Source of the DNA: a virus
Virus record (IMG/VR): IMGVR_UViG_3300017917_003207
Span: 1 to 40,002 of that record
Direction: 5' to 3' (one strand)
Length of the DNA: 40,002 bases
The notes below the pieces were generated by a model. That model was not told the DNA's origin. It saw nothing but the letters and a program-made list of their open reading frames with translations, and did no database searches. This document shows positions 7,410 to 13,806 of the stretch, piece after piece. Position 1 is the first letter of the stretch, and each line of letters begins with the position of its first letter. The translations under genes and the position numbers were made by a program.

Positions 7410-8267
7410 ATGGTAGAAAACACAAACCCGTTAAAACGCTATTATAGACAGCCGCAGATCAGCATACGTTTGCCCAGCGGTGAAAAATACTATTCTGAGG
7501 CAGTGGTACAAAAGACCACCACAGGTGAACACCCTGTGCTGCCCATGACTGCCATGGATGAGTTGGCATTCCGTACACCAGACAGCATGATGAATGGTCA
7601 AGCCACAGTGGATGTAATTAAAAGTTGTATACCTACCATACAGGATCCATGGCAACTGGTCAATCATGACATCGACACTGTGCTGATTGCTATCAGAATT
7701 GCCAGCTATGGCGAGACCATGGATGTCACAGCAGGAGTGCCTGGAACCAATGAAACACAGACTCACACTGTGAACCTACCGCAGATGTTGGACACCATTA
7801 GACAGGAAAAAATCACAGATCACTGTGTGCTGCAGGATGGGTTGACTCTGCATATTGCTCCCCTAACCTACAAACAGATCACAGATGCACAATTAAAAAC
7901 ATTTGAACAACAGAGAATCTATGCACAGGTATCTCAGAGCAATCTCAGCGCAGAAGAAAAAACCAAACGTTTCACTGAGAGTTTTCGAGTGCTGAGCGAT
8001 CTCAACATCAGTCTATTGATCAATAATATTCAACGAATTCAACTGCCCACAGGAGAAACTGTGACTGACAAAGCAGCCATTTTAGATTTTATCAAAAATG
8101 CAGATGCTAAAATTGTTAGAGAACTGGAAAACAAACTGGGAGATATTCGTCAACAGGGTTCTATCAAACCTTTCAAAGTCAAAGCCACAGAAGAACAGAT
8201 CAAAGCTGGCGCTCCCGCAACCTACGAAGTGCCCATCACTTTTGATAACGCAAATTTTTTCGTATAA
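7410..8267 (+). CDS. 26: Baseplate hub assembly protein, gp26-like (T4 baseplate family)
   Basis: 285 residues. Landmarks are QISIRLPSGEKYY, a PVLPMTAMDELAFRTPD block and CIPTIQDPW, all typical of the T4 gp26/gp51 baseplate family (Pfam T4 base plate protein). T4 gp26 (208 residues) acts in building the central hub. The C-terminal half is helical and charged and ends in a short strand, ITFDNANFFV. The last codons contain AAATTTTTTC, a classic -1 slippery site, and a long open -1 frame without its own start follows, so a fraction of ribosomes probably makes a longer form. The gene has its own late promoter and is divergent from the tape-measure-like gene, the natural client if gp26 acts as a tail assembly chaperone. 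That role is inference. Confidence 0.88.
   Translation: MVENTNPLKRYYRQPQISIRLPSGEKYYSEAVVQKTTTGEHPVLPMTAMDELAFRTPDSMMNGQATVDVIKSCIPTIQDPWQLVNHDIDTVLIAIRIASYGETMDVTAGVPGTNETQTHTVNLPQMLDTIRQEKITDHCVLQDGLTLHIAPLTYKQITDAQLKTFEQQRIYAQVSQSNLSAEEKTKRFTESFRVLSDLNISLLINNIQRIQLPTGETVTDKAAILDFIKNADAKIVRELENKLGDIRQQGSIKPFKVKATEEQIKAGAPATYEVPITFDNANFFV
8252..8261 (+). promoter_or_regulatory. Putative -1 programmed ribosomal frameshift site in gp26
   Basis: In the gp26 frame the bases read A AAT TTT TTC. This contains two overlapping canonical X-XXY-YYZ heptamers, A-AAT-TTT and T-TTT-TTC, three bases before the gp26 stop. Slippage by -1 from either continues for 76-77 codons to the stop at 8489. Only a weak 4-bp stem follows closely (ATAA 8264-8267 with TTAT 8273-8276), so no strong stimulatory structure is evident. 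Confidence 0.7.
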
Positions 8268-8491
8268 AGCTCTTATCGCTCTCGGAATCTGACCTCATAA
8301 AATATCTAAAAGATCTTGAAAATGAAGGTAAAAGTATCAAACATGAGCTGTTTAAAATCTGTTGGTACATGCGAGGTGGAGTTACCTATCAAGAAGCACT
8401 GGCACTGAGTCCATCGGATCGCGATATAGTGTCTCGTATAGTTAAAGACAATTTAGACGTTACTAAAAAAACCGGACAGCCATTCTTTTAA
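8261..8491 (+). CDS. Frameshift-dependent C-terminal extension of gp26 (gp51-like domain)
   Basis: In the -1 frame relative to gp26 the sequence is open from within gp26 to TAA at 8489-8491. It encodes about 76 residues beginning RIKLLSLSESDLIKYL and ending DNLDVTKKTGQPFF, with a central YMRGGVTYQEALALSP block. The strongly patterned helices and the GQPFF end look like a real protein domain, resembling short gp51-like baseplate proteins next to gp26 in relatives. There is no ATG, GTG or TTG in this frame before an internal ATG at 8369, which would remove half the domain. Expression therefore most likely needs a -1 shift on AAATTTTTTC, giving a fusion of about 360 residues. Re-initiation at a rare start is the alternative. 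Confidence 0.7.
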   Translation, partial: RIKLLSLSESDLIKYLKDLENEGKSIKHELFKICWYMRGGVTYQEALALSPSDRDIVSRIVKDNLDVTKKTGQPFF

Positions 8492-8508
8492 CAGTTGCAA
8501 TCCTAACA

Positions 8509-8527
8509 AGATGTGCTACGCACATCT
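8509..8527 (+). repeat. Perfect hairpin, 8-bp stem
   Basis: AGATGTGC and GCACATCT pair perfectly around a TAC loop, 18 bases after the stop of the gp26 extension frame. There is no following U-run, so a classic terminator is unlikely. It may protect the 3' end of the gp26 messenger or belong to a larger RNA structure. Confidence 0.7.
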
Positions 8528-8579
8528 GAAACTTCGCTTGCGCTCGTTTCCTTTTAGATCTGGATACAATGATTGTTAA

Positions 8580-8601
8580 GCGCGATGCGATAGCATCGTG
8601 C
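8580..8601 (+). repeat. Hairpin, 9-bp stem with one G-U pair
   Basis: GCGCGATGC pairs with GCATCGTGC (one G-U) around a GATA loop. It is very GC-rich for this genome and lacks a terminal U-run. Confidence 0.7.
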
Positions 8602-8606
8602 GCCTT

Positions 8607-8686
8607 ATGTGCTAGATGAGCAGTCACAATTCGGCTATTGCTAGCCGAATCGACCGAACCTGCATATGTGCTGAGTTCGCAGTCAC
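8607..8686 (+). repeat. Imperfect 21-base direct repeat (ATGTGCT-N6-GCAGTCAC)
   Basis: ATGTGCT, six variable bases and GCAGTCAC occur at 8607-8627 and again at 8666-8686, with a third ATGTGCT at 8511-8517 inside the first hairpin. The two full units flank the 8629-8650 hairpin. Conserved ends with a variable centre suggest protein-binding or structural elements rather than chance. Confidence 0.6.
8629..8650 (+). repeat. Perfect hairpin, 9-bp stem
   Basis: ATTCGGCTA and TAGCCGAAT pair perfectly around a TTGC loop. It is the strongest simple hairpin in the window and lies between the two copies of the 21-base repeat. Confidence 0.75.
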
Positions 8687-8786
8687 CATACATCGCTGCT
8701 GTCGCCGGGCGGTTGTGCTGTACCCGTTAGCTCATTCATTACAACGCGAACCCACATGGTCTTTGTATGATAATCCCACGTGGATC

Positions 8787-8815
8787 TGGAGTTGGATCTG
8801 TTTCCCAGAGCTCCA
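8787..8815 (+). repeat. Imperfect hairpin
   Basis: TGGAG (8787-8791) pairs with CTCCA (8811-8815), extended by a T-G and a T-A pair, then an internal loop and an inner CTG/CAG stem around TTTCC. A GGATCTG direct repeat (8782 and 8794) overlaps it. Confidence 0.45.
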
Positions 8816-8942
8816 TCCTTTTTGCCTGTTGCGTCAAGTGATTCGCCGCCCACGCTAATGGGAGTAGTTCACTGTTTTACCAAAGACGCTATAGAGCCTA
8901 ATAGAAATTGTGATTATTTTTAGTGTGCCTTTTTCACATGTA

Positions 8943-8948
8943 TATAAT
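8943..8948 (+). promoter_or_regulatory. Putative sigma70-type -10 (TATAAT) for the nuclease gene
   Basis: A perfect TATAAT with a poor -35 candidate (TTAGTG, 8920-8925, 17-base spacing). Predicted transcription start is near 8955, inside the 8944-8961 inverted repeat. This makes the ATG at 8960 an unlikely start and favours 8993. The hexamer is common in AT-rich DNA. Confidence 0.45.
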
Positions 8949-8961
8949 ATGCGTATATTAT
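8944..8961 (+). promoter_or_regulatory. Inverted repeat over the nuclease gene promoter (operator-like)
   Basis: ATAATAT and ATATTAT form a perfect 7+7 inverted repeat around GCGT. It overlaps the -10 element and predicted start of transcription, a position suited to repressor binding; as RNA it would be only a weak AU hairpin. Confidence 0.45.
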
Positions 8962-8992
8962 GATTGGCAGTTTCTTGAGTTTAAATACTGAC

Positions 8993-9424
8993 ATGCAGTG
9001 GATTTATAGAAATGAACCAGTAACCGAATTACCAAAAGACTGTGTGGGATTCGTGTATCTAATTACCAACATAGAAAATGGTCGCATGTATGTGGGTAAG
9101 AAATTATCCAGATTCAAAACTACGCGATATAAAATGCACACGCAAAAAAACGGAAAAAAAGTACGCAAAAAAATTAAAGGCGCTGTGGACAGTGATTGGC
9201 AAGATTATTACGGCAGCAGTGATCAATTAAATCGAGATATAGAAACACTAGGTAAGGACCGATTTCGTAGAGAAATACTTTATTATTGTCGTAGCAAAGC
9301 AGAATTGAATTATGTAGAAGCTCGAGAACAATTTGCTAGAAAAGTGTTAGAATCAGACCAGTACTATAACGGACATATTCGTGTGCGAGTGCATGGATCG
9401 CTTATTATCGATAAAAATCTATGA
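8993..9424 (+). CDS. GIY-YIG family endonuclease
   Basis: 143 residues from the chosen start, MQWIYRNEPVTELPKDCVGF. The GIY-YIG core is visible as VYLIT (21-25) and MYVGKK (32-37), followed by a basic segment and DWQDYYGSSDQLNRDIETLG, FRREILYYC and a helix NYVEAREQFARKVL holding the expected catalytic Glu. Such small GIY-YIG nucleases are widespread in T4-like phages, as homing-type or host-DNA-cutting enzymes; which applies here is unknown. An in-frame ATG at 8960 would add 11 residues, but it lies inside an inverted repeat at the likely transcription start, and relatives begin with M-x-W-x-Y. The stop overlaps the next gene by four bases (ATGA). Confidence 0.85.
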   Translation: MQWIYRNEPVTELPKDCVGFVYLITNIENGRMYVGKKLSRFKTTRYKMHTQKNGKKVRKKIKGAVDSDWQDYYGSSDQLNRDIETLGKDRFRREILYYCRSKAELNYVEAREQFARKVLESDQYYNGHIRVRVHGSLIIDKNL

Positions 9425-9681
9425 AACGATACGGAAAACTTAGAGTTATAGGCGAATTAAAAACATTAGGTTATTACGAAGATACATTTCAAGCACAATT
9501 ATTATTCGAAGGATGGTTGGCACATTTTCCACATGTACAAGAATTATATCTAAAGAATCTCTGTGAGCTATCGTTTGAACCAACCTGCATAGTGGTAAGA
9601 GCCAAATTCACTGATAAAGAATGGACCATGTGGTGTTTGAAACATAAAACGCCTGTAGCACGGCGATGGTTTAGCTCATAA
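9421..9681 (+). CDS. Small protein of unknown function
   Basis: 86 residues, beginning MKRYGKLRVIGELKTLGYYEDTF. It has a short beta-like N-terminus, a helix FQAQLLFEGWLAHFPHVQEL and an aromatic, basic C-terminus (EWTMWCLKHKT...RRWF). No signal peptide, membrane segment or enzyme motif is visible. It overlaps the GIY-YIG gene by four bases, so the two are translationally coupled and probably functionally linked; a terminator follows directly. I do not recognise the family. Composition and coupling support a real gene. Confidence 0.75.
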   Translation: MKRYGKLRVIGELKTLGYYEDTFQAQLLFEGWLAHFPHVQELYLKNLCELSFEPTCIVVRAKFTDKEWTMWCLKHKTPVARRWFSS

Positions 9682-9715
9682 AAAAAGCCTGCACATTTGC
9701 ATGCACAGGCTTTTT
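9682..9715. terminator. Bidirectional rho-independent terminator
   Basis: AAAAAGCCTG (9682-9691) pairs perfectly with CAGGCTTTTT (9706-9715), giving a GC-containing stem with a U-run in both directions; inner bases can extend the stem. It begins right at the stop of the 9421-9681 gene and lies 19 bases past the stop of the convergent histone-like gene, so it serves both. Confidence 0.9.
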
Positions 9716-9733
9716 AAATTCCAAAAGTATTAA

Positions 9734-9928
9734 CTAGGCTGCTGCGTTTTTTTCAGCGTTTTTAGTTTCTTGGATTTCTTTTCTTCTTGCTTTAACTAGT
9801 TTTCCTAATTCAGCAAGAGCTTTTCTGGCTCTAGTTCCTGAAGCTTTAACGCCTTTTTCAGTGAACTTTTGGTTCTCTTCAGAGTAAGTCTGAATAGCTG
9901 CCATAATCGATTCATGTGTATTTGACAT
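9734..9928 (-). CDS. Small histone H1-like (Hc1-like) DNA-binding protein
   Basis: 64 residues, with about a fifth Lys or Arg. The core EKGVKASGTRARKALAEL followed by GKLVKARRKEIQ closely resembles the chlamydial Hc1 and related bacterial/phage histone-like family, where a basic helical pair binds and compacts DNA; the C-terminus is Ala/Lys-rich. A near-perfect Shine-Dalgarno (AAAGGAG) lies 7 bases before the ATG and a sigma70-like promoter with a palindrome lies upstream, suggesting strong, separately regulated expression, perhaps early. It is convergent with the nuclease operon and lies downstream of gp46 on the same strand. In infection it could organise phage DNA or displace host nucleoid proteins; that is inference. 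Confidence 0.7.
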   Translation of the reverse strand: MSNTHESIMAAIQTYSEENQKFTEKGVKASGTRARKALAELGKLVKARRKEIQETKNAEKNAAA

Positions 9929-9942
9929 GTATTCTCCTTTGT

Positions 9943-9958
9943 TGTATTAATTAATACA
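9943..9958 (-). promoter_or_regulatory. 16-bp perfect palindrome over the histone-like gene promoter
   Basis: TGTATTAATTAATACA is self-complementary over 16 bases. It covers the -10 element (TATTAA, plus-strand 9951-9956) of a minus-strand sigma70-like promoter with TTTACA as -35 (plus-strand 9973-9978) and 16-base spacing. The Shine-Dalgarno and ATG follow closely. Its position is that of a repressor operator. Confidence 0.5.
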
Positions 9959-9995
9959 TCTGTATTGTAAGCTGTAAAAAAGAGATAGTCAACAG

Positions 9996-11789
9996 TTAAA
10001 TGATAATGTCAACATCATTAGCATAACTGGTAAAACCATTTTCTTTTACCACTTTTAATACAGAGTTAACTCTAGATATCAACTCATCTTTGTGTGATAT
10101 CAAGAATATGTTTTTTGATTGTGTTCGGCTCATCTCTTTTAAAACTGCCATAGAGCTTTCCACGCCAGAGGTATCCATACCTGCATCAATTAATTCGTCA
10201 ATGAATAATAGGTTAATTTGTTGGTAAAGTCCTTCCCAAACATCTCGGAATGCCCAACTCAAACTCAAAATCAATCGGTTTCTTTCTCCGCGACTTAGAT
10301 TATCAAAGTCTAATTCTCTGCCCAATTCTTCAATCCTCACATTTAAGTCTGACAAGAATACCACAGTGTGTGGTAATTTAACCTGTGATAGATAGAATGC
10401 TAATCTTTGGTTAAGATAAGTTAAATTCTGTTCAATAATTCTTGTTCTAATAAATGAATCTTTGGCAGTTAATAATTTATATAAGAATTCTTGATGTTTG
10501 AATAGGTCTTCCATCTCATTGGCTTTGACATAATCCACTTTCTGCACAGCACTCTTTGTTAACTCATCAATTTGTTCTTGGTATGGATTCTCTTTTGCAC
10601 GAGTTTGTTCTAATTGTCTTTTTAAATCTTCCACAGAGCCTTTGTGATTGTATGCTTCGTCGATAGAGTCATAATAAGTGTCGGGCACAGTGCCTAAATC
10701 TCCAATAGCTGTTATACTATTTTGTATTTCTTTTAATTTTACGGACAGTGTTTGTTCATACTGTGTTTGCTCTTCAAGATCTTTCTTAAGTTCATCCACA
10801 AGATGTTGGTGTTTTTCTCCGTGTAAATCTTGCTCACAGGTAGGACAAGTGGCTTTTTCAGCATATTCTAAATCTTTTACGGTTTGTTCTTTCTGTTTGA
10901 TAGCTTTGGTTAATGAATCTTCATGATAGCTCTTCTCTTTTTCTAGATTTCTTAGAGTTTTAGAATCGTCTGTGTGTTTGGCCAATCGTTTATGACTTTC
11001 TAATTCAGTTTGGATATCCACTCGCTCTAATTCTTCTATGGCAGACTCAAATTTTGCAATATCTTGATTTTTCTGTGTCTGCCACGCACTACTTCTTAAT
11101 TCAAATGTTTTAATAGATTCTTCTACTTTTTTATTACTAACTAGAATAGCATCCAGTCGCATTTTTTCTTCGGCTAATTCTTGTTTGGTCACTCGCATCT
11201 GCTCTTTTAGTAGCTCTGCTTTTTCACTCAATAAAGTTATACCCAATAATTGCTCTATAATTTCTCTTTGTTCTGCTTGTTTGGTTGCTAAAAATGGTTG
11301 TGTGTAAGTGTTGAGAGCTATGATATTCTTAAACATGGCATGAGTCATGCCCAACAATCTATTAATCTCTTCTTGTGTTTCTCGATTCTCTCCTTGTGCT
11401 TCATTATTATCTTCAGAACCGTCTGCTCCTGAGTTTTGTTCCACTTCGTTGATAAAGAATTTTAATACCTGTGGTTTTCTACCTCGCTCGATCTTGTAAC
11501 TTACACCGTTCTTCTCAAAATTCACAGTGACCAACATGTCTTTGTTGTTGGTTTTATTCACTAGATTGTCTCTTCTAATTTGCGTAAGTGCCTCACCAAA
11601 AAACACATAACTGATAGCATTTATAATGGTAGTCTTACCAGTACCATTTCGAGCACCAGCATCATCGCCGCCCAAATCCATGTTCTCACCAATAACCAGC
11701 ACTAGATTTTTGCCAGCAAAATTTACTGCTTGGGTATGATTACCCACGCTCATAAAGTTTTTTACTGTGAGATCTCTAATTGTTAACAT
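9996..11789 (-). CDS. 46: Recombination endonuclease subunit gp46 (SbcC/Rad50-like ATPase)
   Basis: 597 residues; T4 gp46 is 560. With gp47 it forms the Mre11-Rad50-type complex that resects DNA ends for recombination-dependent replication and host DNA breakdown. Visible are a Walker A (GARNGTGKTT, about 45-54), long coiled coils, a zinc-hook CPTC (Cys315, Cys318), the ABC signature LSRGERNRL (about 496-504) and a Walker B LLFIDE (about 527-532) followed by a D-loop-like DAGMD. An unusual acidic Asn/Glu-rich insert (about 115-140) follows the N-terminal lobe. The start lies within the end of gp47 (14-base overlap), so the two are coupled. All key residues are present, so it should be active. 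Confidence 0.97.
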   Translation of the reverse strand: MLTIRDLTVKNFMSVGNHTQAVNFAGKNLVLVIGENMDLGGDDAGARNGTGKTTIINAISYVFFGEALTQIRRDNLVNKTNNKDMLVTVNFEKNGVSYKIERGRKPQVLKFFINEVEQNSGADGSEDNNEAQGENRETQEEINRLLGMTHAMFKNIIALNTYTQPFLATKQAEQREIIEQLLGITLLSEKAELLKEQMRVTKQELAEEKMRLDAILVSNKKVEESIKTFELRSSAWQTQKNQDIAKFESAIEELERVDIQTELESHKRLAKHTDDSKTLRNLEKEKSYHEDSLTKAIKQKEQTVKDLEYAEKATCPTCEQDLHGEKHQHLVDELKKDLEEQTQYEQTLSVKLKEIQNSITAIGDLGTVPDTYYDSIDEAYNHKGSVEDLKRQLEQTRAKENPYQEQIDELTKSAVQKVDYVKANEMEDLFKHQEFLYKLLTAKDSFIRTRIIEQNLTYLNQRLAFYLSQVKLPHTVVFLSDLNVRIEELGRELDFDNLSRGERNRLILSLSWAFRDVWEGLYQQINLLFIDELIDAGMDTSGVESSMAVLKEMSRTQSKNIFLISHKDELISRVNSVLKVVKENGFTSYANDVDIII

Positions 11790-12798
11790 CTAAATTATTA
11801 TAAATTGCCATTAATACTTTTTTATCATAAGTTTGTGAATCCACTGCTTCCAATTGTTTGATCACAATCTGATCCACAGAGTCAAATTTTTCCACTTTAA
11901 CCATGGGTTGATCTGCTTGATCCAGTTGTTCTGGTATCAATTGTAATTCTCTCAACTGATATTTTTCCATAAATGTTTCTCTGATAAAATTAGCCTCTTC
12001 ATAGGAAATTTTAATATCCAATCCTACACGCACATACATTTTAGGTGCTAATATACCATCGGCATCTGTTAATAGTTGTGATATTTTTACATGTCTATAT
12101 TTTGGCATCCCGGGCCAGTTGATATATTTGGGCTGTCCGCCATATTCCAACACCATCATACCACGCTCATCATCGCCAGCATCAGCATAGTTGTGAGGAA
12201 ATGCATTGCCGATGTAGTGTATGTTGTTTCGTATCTGTCTCTTATGGAAGTGTCCTGTGAACACATACTCTTGATTCACAAAGTGTTCTGCTTTGATAGT
12301 GCCTACATCTGGCATGTCTACCATGGCATTCATTTTAAAATAAGGTAATTCAAAATGTCCAAAAATATATCTCTGTTTTAGATCTTTTATTTGACGCCAC
12401 TCATCTTGCACAATCCAAGGCACAATAGCCACGTCATCGGCCAATAACCAATCATTCACAATTTTTATGTTAGGAATATTTCTACAGTATTCCATACTGT
12501 TGATTTCTCTCTTGTCTCTGTAGAATAAATCGTGATTGCCCATCATTACATAGACTCTTTCAAATGCTTGGCCCAATCTTTCCATGTTGCTCACAGTATA
12601 ATTCATAGTGCTAACATTGGTAGACGATCTGTGATGATGCCAATCACCTAGGAATATGCAAGTTTCACAACCGTGTGCTCGGGCTTGTTCAATAAACCAA
12701 TAACAGAATGCTTCTCCGTCGTCGTTGTGAATTCGACTGTTGCCTTTTAATCCAAAATGTATATCAGTAAAACAAGCAGCCTTTTTAAAAAACGCCAT
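11776..12798 (-). CDS. 47: Recombination endonuclease subunit gp47 (SbcD/Mre11-like nuclease)
   Basis: 340 residues, equal to T4 gp47 (339). It is the calcineurin-type Mn-dependent phosphoesterase of the gp46/47 complex. The metal-binding motifs are in order: FTDIHFG (Asp12, His14), FLGDWHHH (about 49-56), MMGNHDLF (about 85-92), FGHFE, and FTGHFHKRQ (about 186). The C-terminal third (after about 240) would be the capping and Rad50-binding part. It follows gp55 by 9 bases and overlaps gp46 by 14 bases, forming a gp55-gp47-gp46 operon as loosely seen in T4. No clear Shine-Dalgarno is seen, consistent with coupling from gp55. Confidence 0.97.
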   Translation of the reverse strand: MAFFKKAACFTDIHFGLKGNSRIHNDDGEAFCYWFIEQARAHGCETCIFLGDWHHHRSSTNVSTMNYTVSNMERLGQAFERVYVMMGNHDLFYRDKREINSMEYCRNIPNIKIVNDWLLADDVAIVPWIVQDEWRQIKDLKQRYIFGHFELPYFKMNAMVDMPDVGTIKAEHFVNQEYVFTGHFHKRQIRNNIHYIGNAFPHNYADAGDDERGMMVLEYGGQPKYINWPGMPKYRHVKISQLLTDADGILAPKMYVRVGLDIKISYEEANFIRETFMEKYQLRELQLIPEQLDQADQPMVKVEKFDSVDQIVIKQLEAVDSQTYDKKVLMAIYNNLDVNN

Positions 12799-12807
12799 AG
12801 TTAGATA

Positions 12808-13737
12808 TTATTTTGTTTTATTGTCATCTGCAAGTGATAATTTGCCAGATTCTTTCAGCTGTCGGTTTAGTTCTTTAATAGCCGCTTTGCTGTAGACTTT
12901 AACTTCACCATGCAATTCTTTTTGTCTTTTCTTTGCTGCCACAGTCTCACTCTCATTTTTGGCTTGTCGAGTATAACTAGGCATCATCTCATTCATTTCT
13001 AAAATATCATCACGAATATTTTGATTTTTCTTTTCAATGTTTAGAATTCTTGTGAATGAGTTTGTGATAGCCGCTGTATAATAAGCAAAAGGATTCTCAG
13101 ATTTGCTTTCGTCAAACTGTAAACCAATTTGACTCAATTGTACCAATGCTTGTGAACGCATTTCATCCACATAGGTATATCCTCTCCAGTTGCTTCTTTG
13201 GCTATATCTCTCTGCTAGTTTTAAAAACATGTTTGCCAGAGTAGGAGTGATCTTGCCGTGATCGTTGCTGAAGTGTCCGTTGTTCATACCACCAATCCAG
13301 TGTGATTTACCCACACATACTGTCTGTCCTTTTTCATTGATTCTGTAGTGTTGAAAAGGAGGAAAATTAACTTTAGTATGATGGTCAGCTCGAGTTTTAG
13401 GATTTTTTTTCCTTTCACTATCAGTGGTGATGTGATCAAAAGTCATAACTCGAAACACTAGATCTGTTTTTTTTACTTTTCTTGGAGATACTTCATAGTC
13501 ACTCATTTTGATTCTTTTATTACCTGATTTTTTGGCTGCTTCCCAAGCTCGTGCAGTTAATCTTTTGGCCTGTATCTTTCTTGCTTTAGCAATGTTAGCA
13601 TTGTTAATCTTTTTGATATCATTAACAATCATGTCATAATCACTGTCTTCAGGATTAACGTATGAGCAATAGGTATTTTTACTTTTGTGAATTTCGGACA
13701 ATAAGTCACGATTGTTTAGATAGTTTACTTTTTTCAT
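12808..13737 (-). CDS. 55: Late promoter sigma factor gp55-like
   Basis: 309 residues; T4 gp55 has 185. It is the sigma70-related subunit that directs host RNA polymerase to TATAAATA late promoters. The conserved sigma region 2-like part is about 185-245: YVDEMRSQALVQLSQIGLQF, then NPFAYYTAAITNSFTRILN and QNIRDDILE. The N-terminal 165 residues are unusually long, basic and Lys/Arg-rich with a HHTKVNFPPFQHYRI block, unlike T4. The C-terminus is helical and charged; T4 gp55 uses a short C-terminal clamp-binding motif, which I cannot identify with certainty here. AAAGGA precedes the ATG. It is divergent from the baseplate block, whose perfect late promoter lies about 70 bases upstream of this gene on the other strand. 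Confidence 0.92.
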   Translation of the reverse strand: MKKVNYLNNRDLLSEIHKSKNTYCSYVNPEDSDYDMIVNDIKKINNANIAKARKIQAKRLTARAWEAAKKSGNKRIKMSDYEVSPRKVKKTDLVFRVMTFDHITTDSERKKNPKTRADHHTKVNFPPFQHYRINEKGQTVCVGKSHWIGGMNNGHFSNDHGKITPTLANMFLKLAERYSQRSNWRGYTYVDEMRSQALVQLSQIGLQFDESKSENPFAYYTAAITNSFTRILNIEKKNQNIRDDILEMNEMMPSYTRQAKNESETVAAKKRQKELHGEVKVYSKAAIKELNRQLKESGKLSLADDNKTK

Positions 13738-13806
13738 TTTTTTAATCCTTTAATTTTTGAACTTTTTGGGTGTTTTTGAGCTATAAAGTGCGCCTAAAAT
13801 AATGCC

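Larger units (their letters stand above)
8492..8942. other. Non-coding, GC-richer, hairpin-rich region of unknown function
   Basis: About 450 bases without a credible gene between gp26 and the GIY-YIG nuclease gene. Base composition is visibly more GC-rich than the flanks. It contains at least three strong perfect or near-perfect hairpins (8509-8527, 8580-8601, 8629-8650), a weaker one (8787-8815), a repeated 21-base unit (8607-8627 and 8666-8686) and three copies of ATGTGCT. No tRNA T-loop or cloverleaf is seen on either strand. It could be a structured phage RNA, the 3' UTR and processing region of gp26, or a replication or packaging site. Two short open frames across it (8463-8693 minus, 8616-8858 plus) have Cys/His/Arg/Trp-rich products unlike phage proteins and are rejected. 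Confidence 0.6.

Noticed and set aside
8509-8527. Hairpin as the rho-independent terminator of gp26
   Set aside because: Stable stem but no U-run after it; the following sequence is GAAAC.
8463-8858. Two overlapping open frames (minus 8463-8693, plus 8616-8858) in the structured region
   Set aside because: Products are rich in Cys, His, Trp and Arg with no recognisable family, no Shine-Dalgarno, and they cover hairpins whose arms explain the open frames.
8492-8942. tRNA or tmRNA gene
   Set aside because: No TTCRA T-loop, cloverleaf or CCA-type acceptor pairing found by eye on either strand.
8960-8992. ATG at 8960 as the start of the GIY-YIG gene
   Set aside because: It lies inside an inverted repeat at the predicted transcription start; MQWIY at 8993 matches the usual N-terminus of relatives.
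10836-10847. CPTC in gp46 as a zinc-ribbon or redox motif
   Set aside because: Its position at the apex of the coiled coil is the Rad50-type zinc hook expected for the family.
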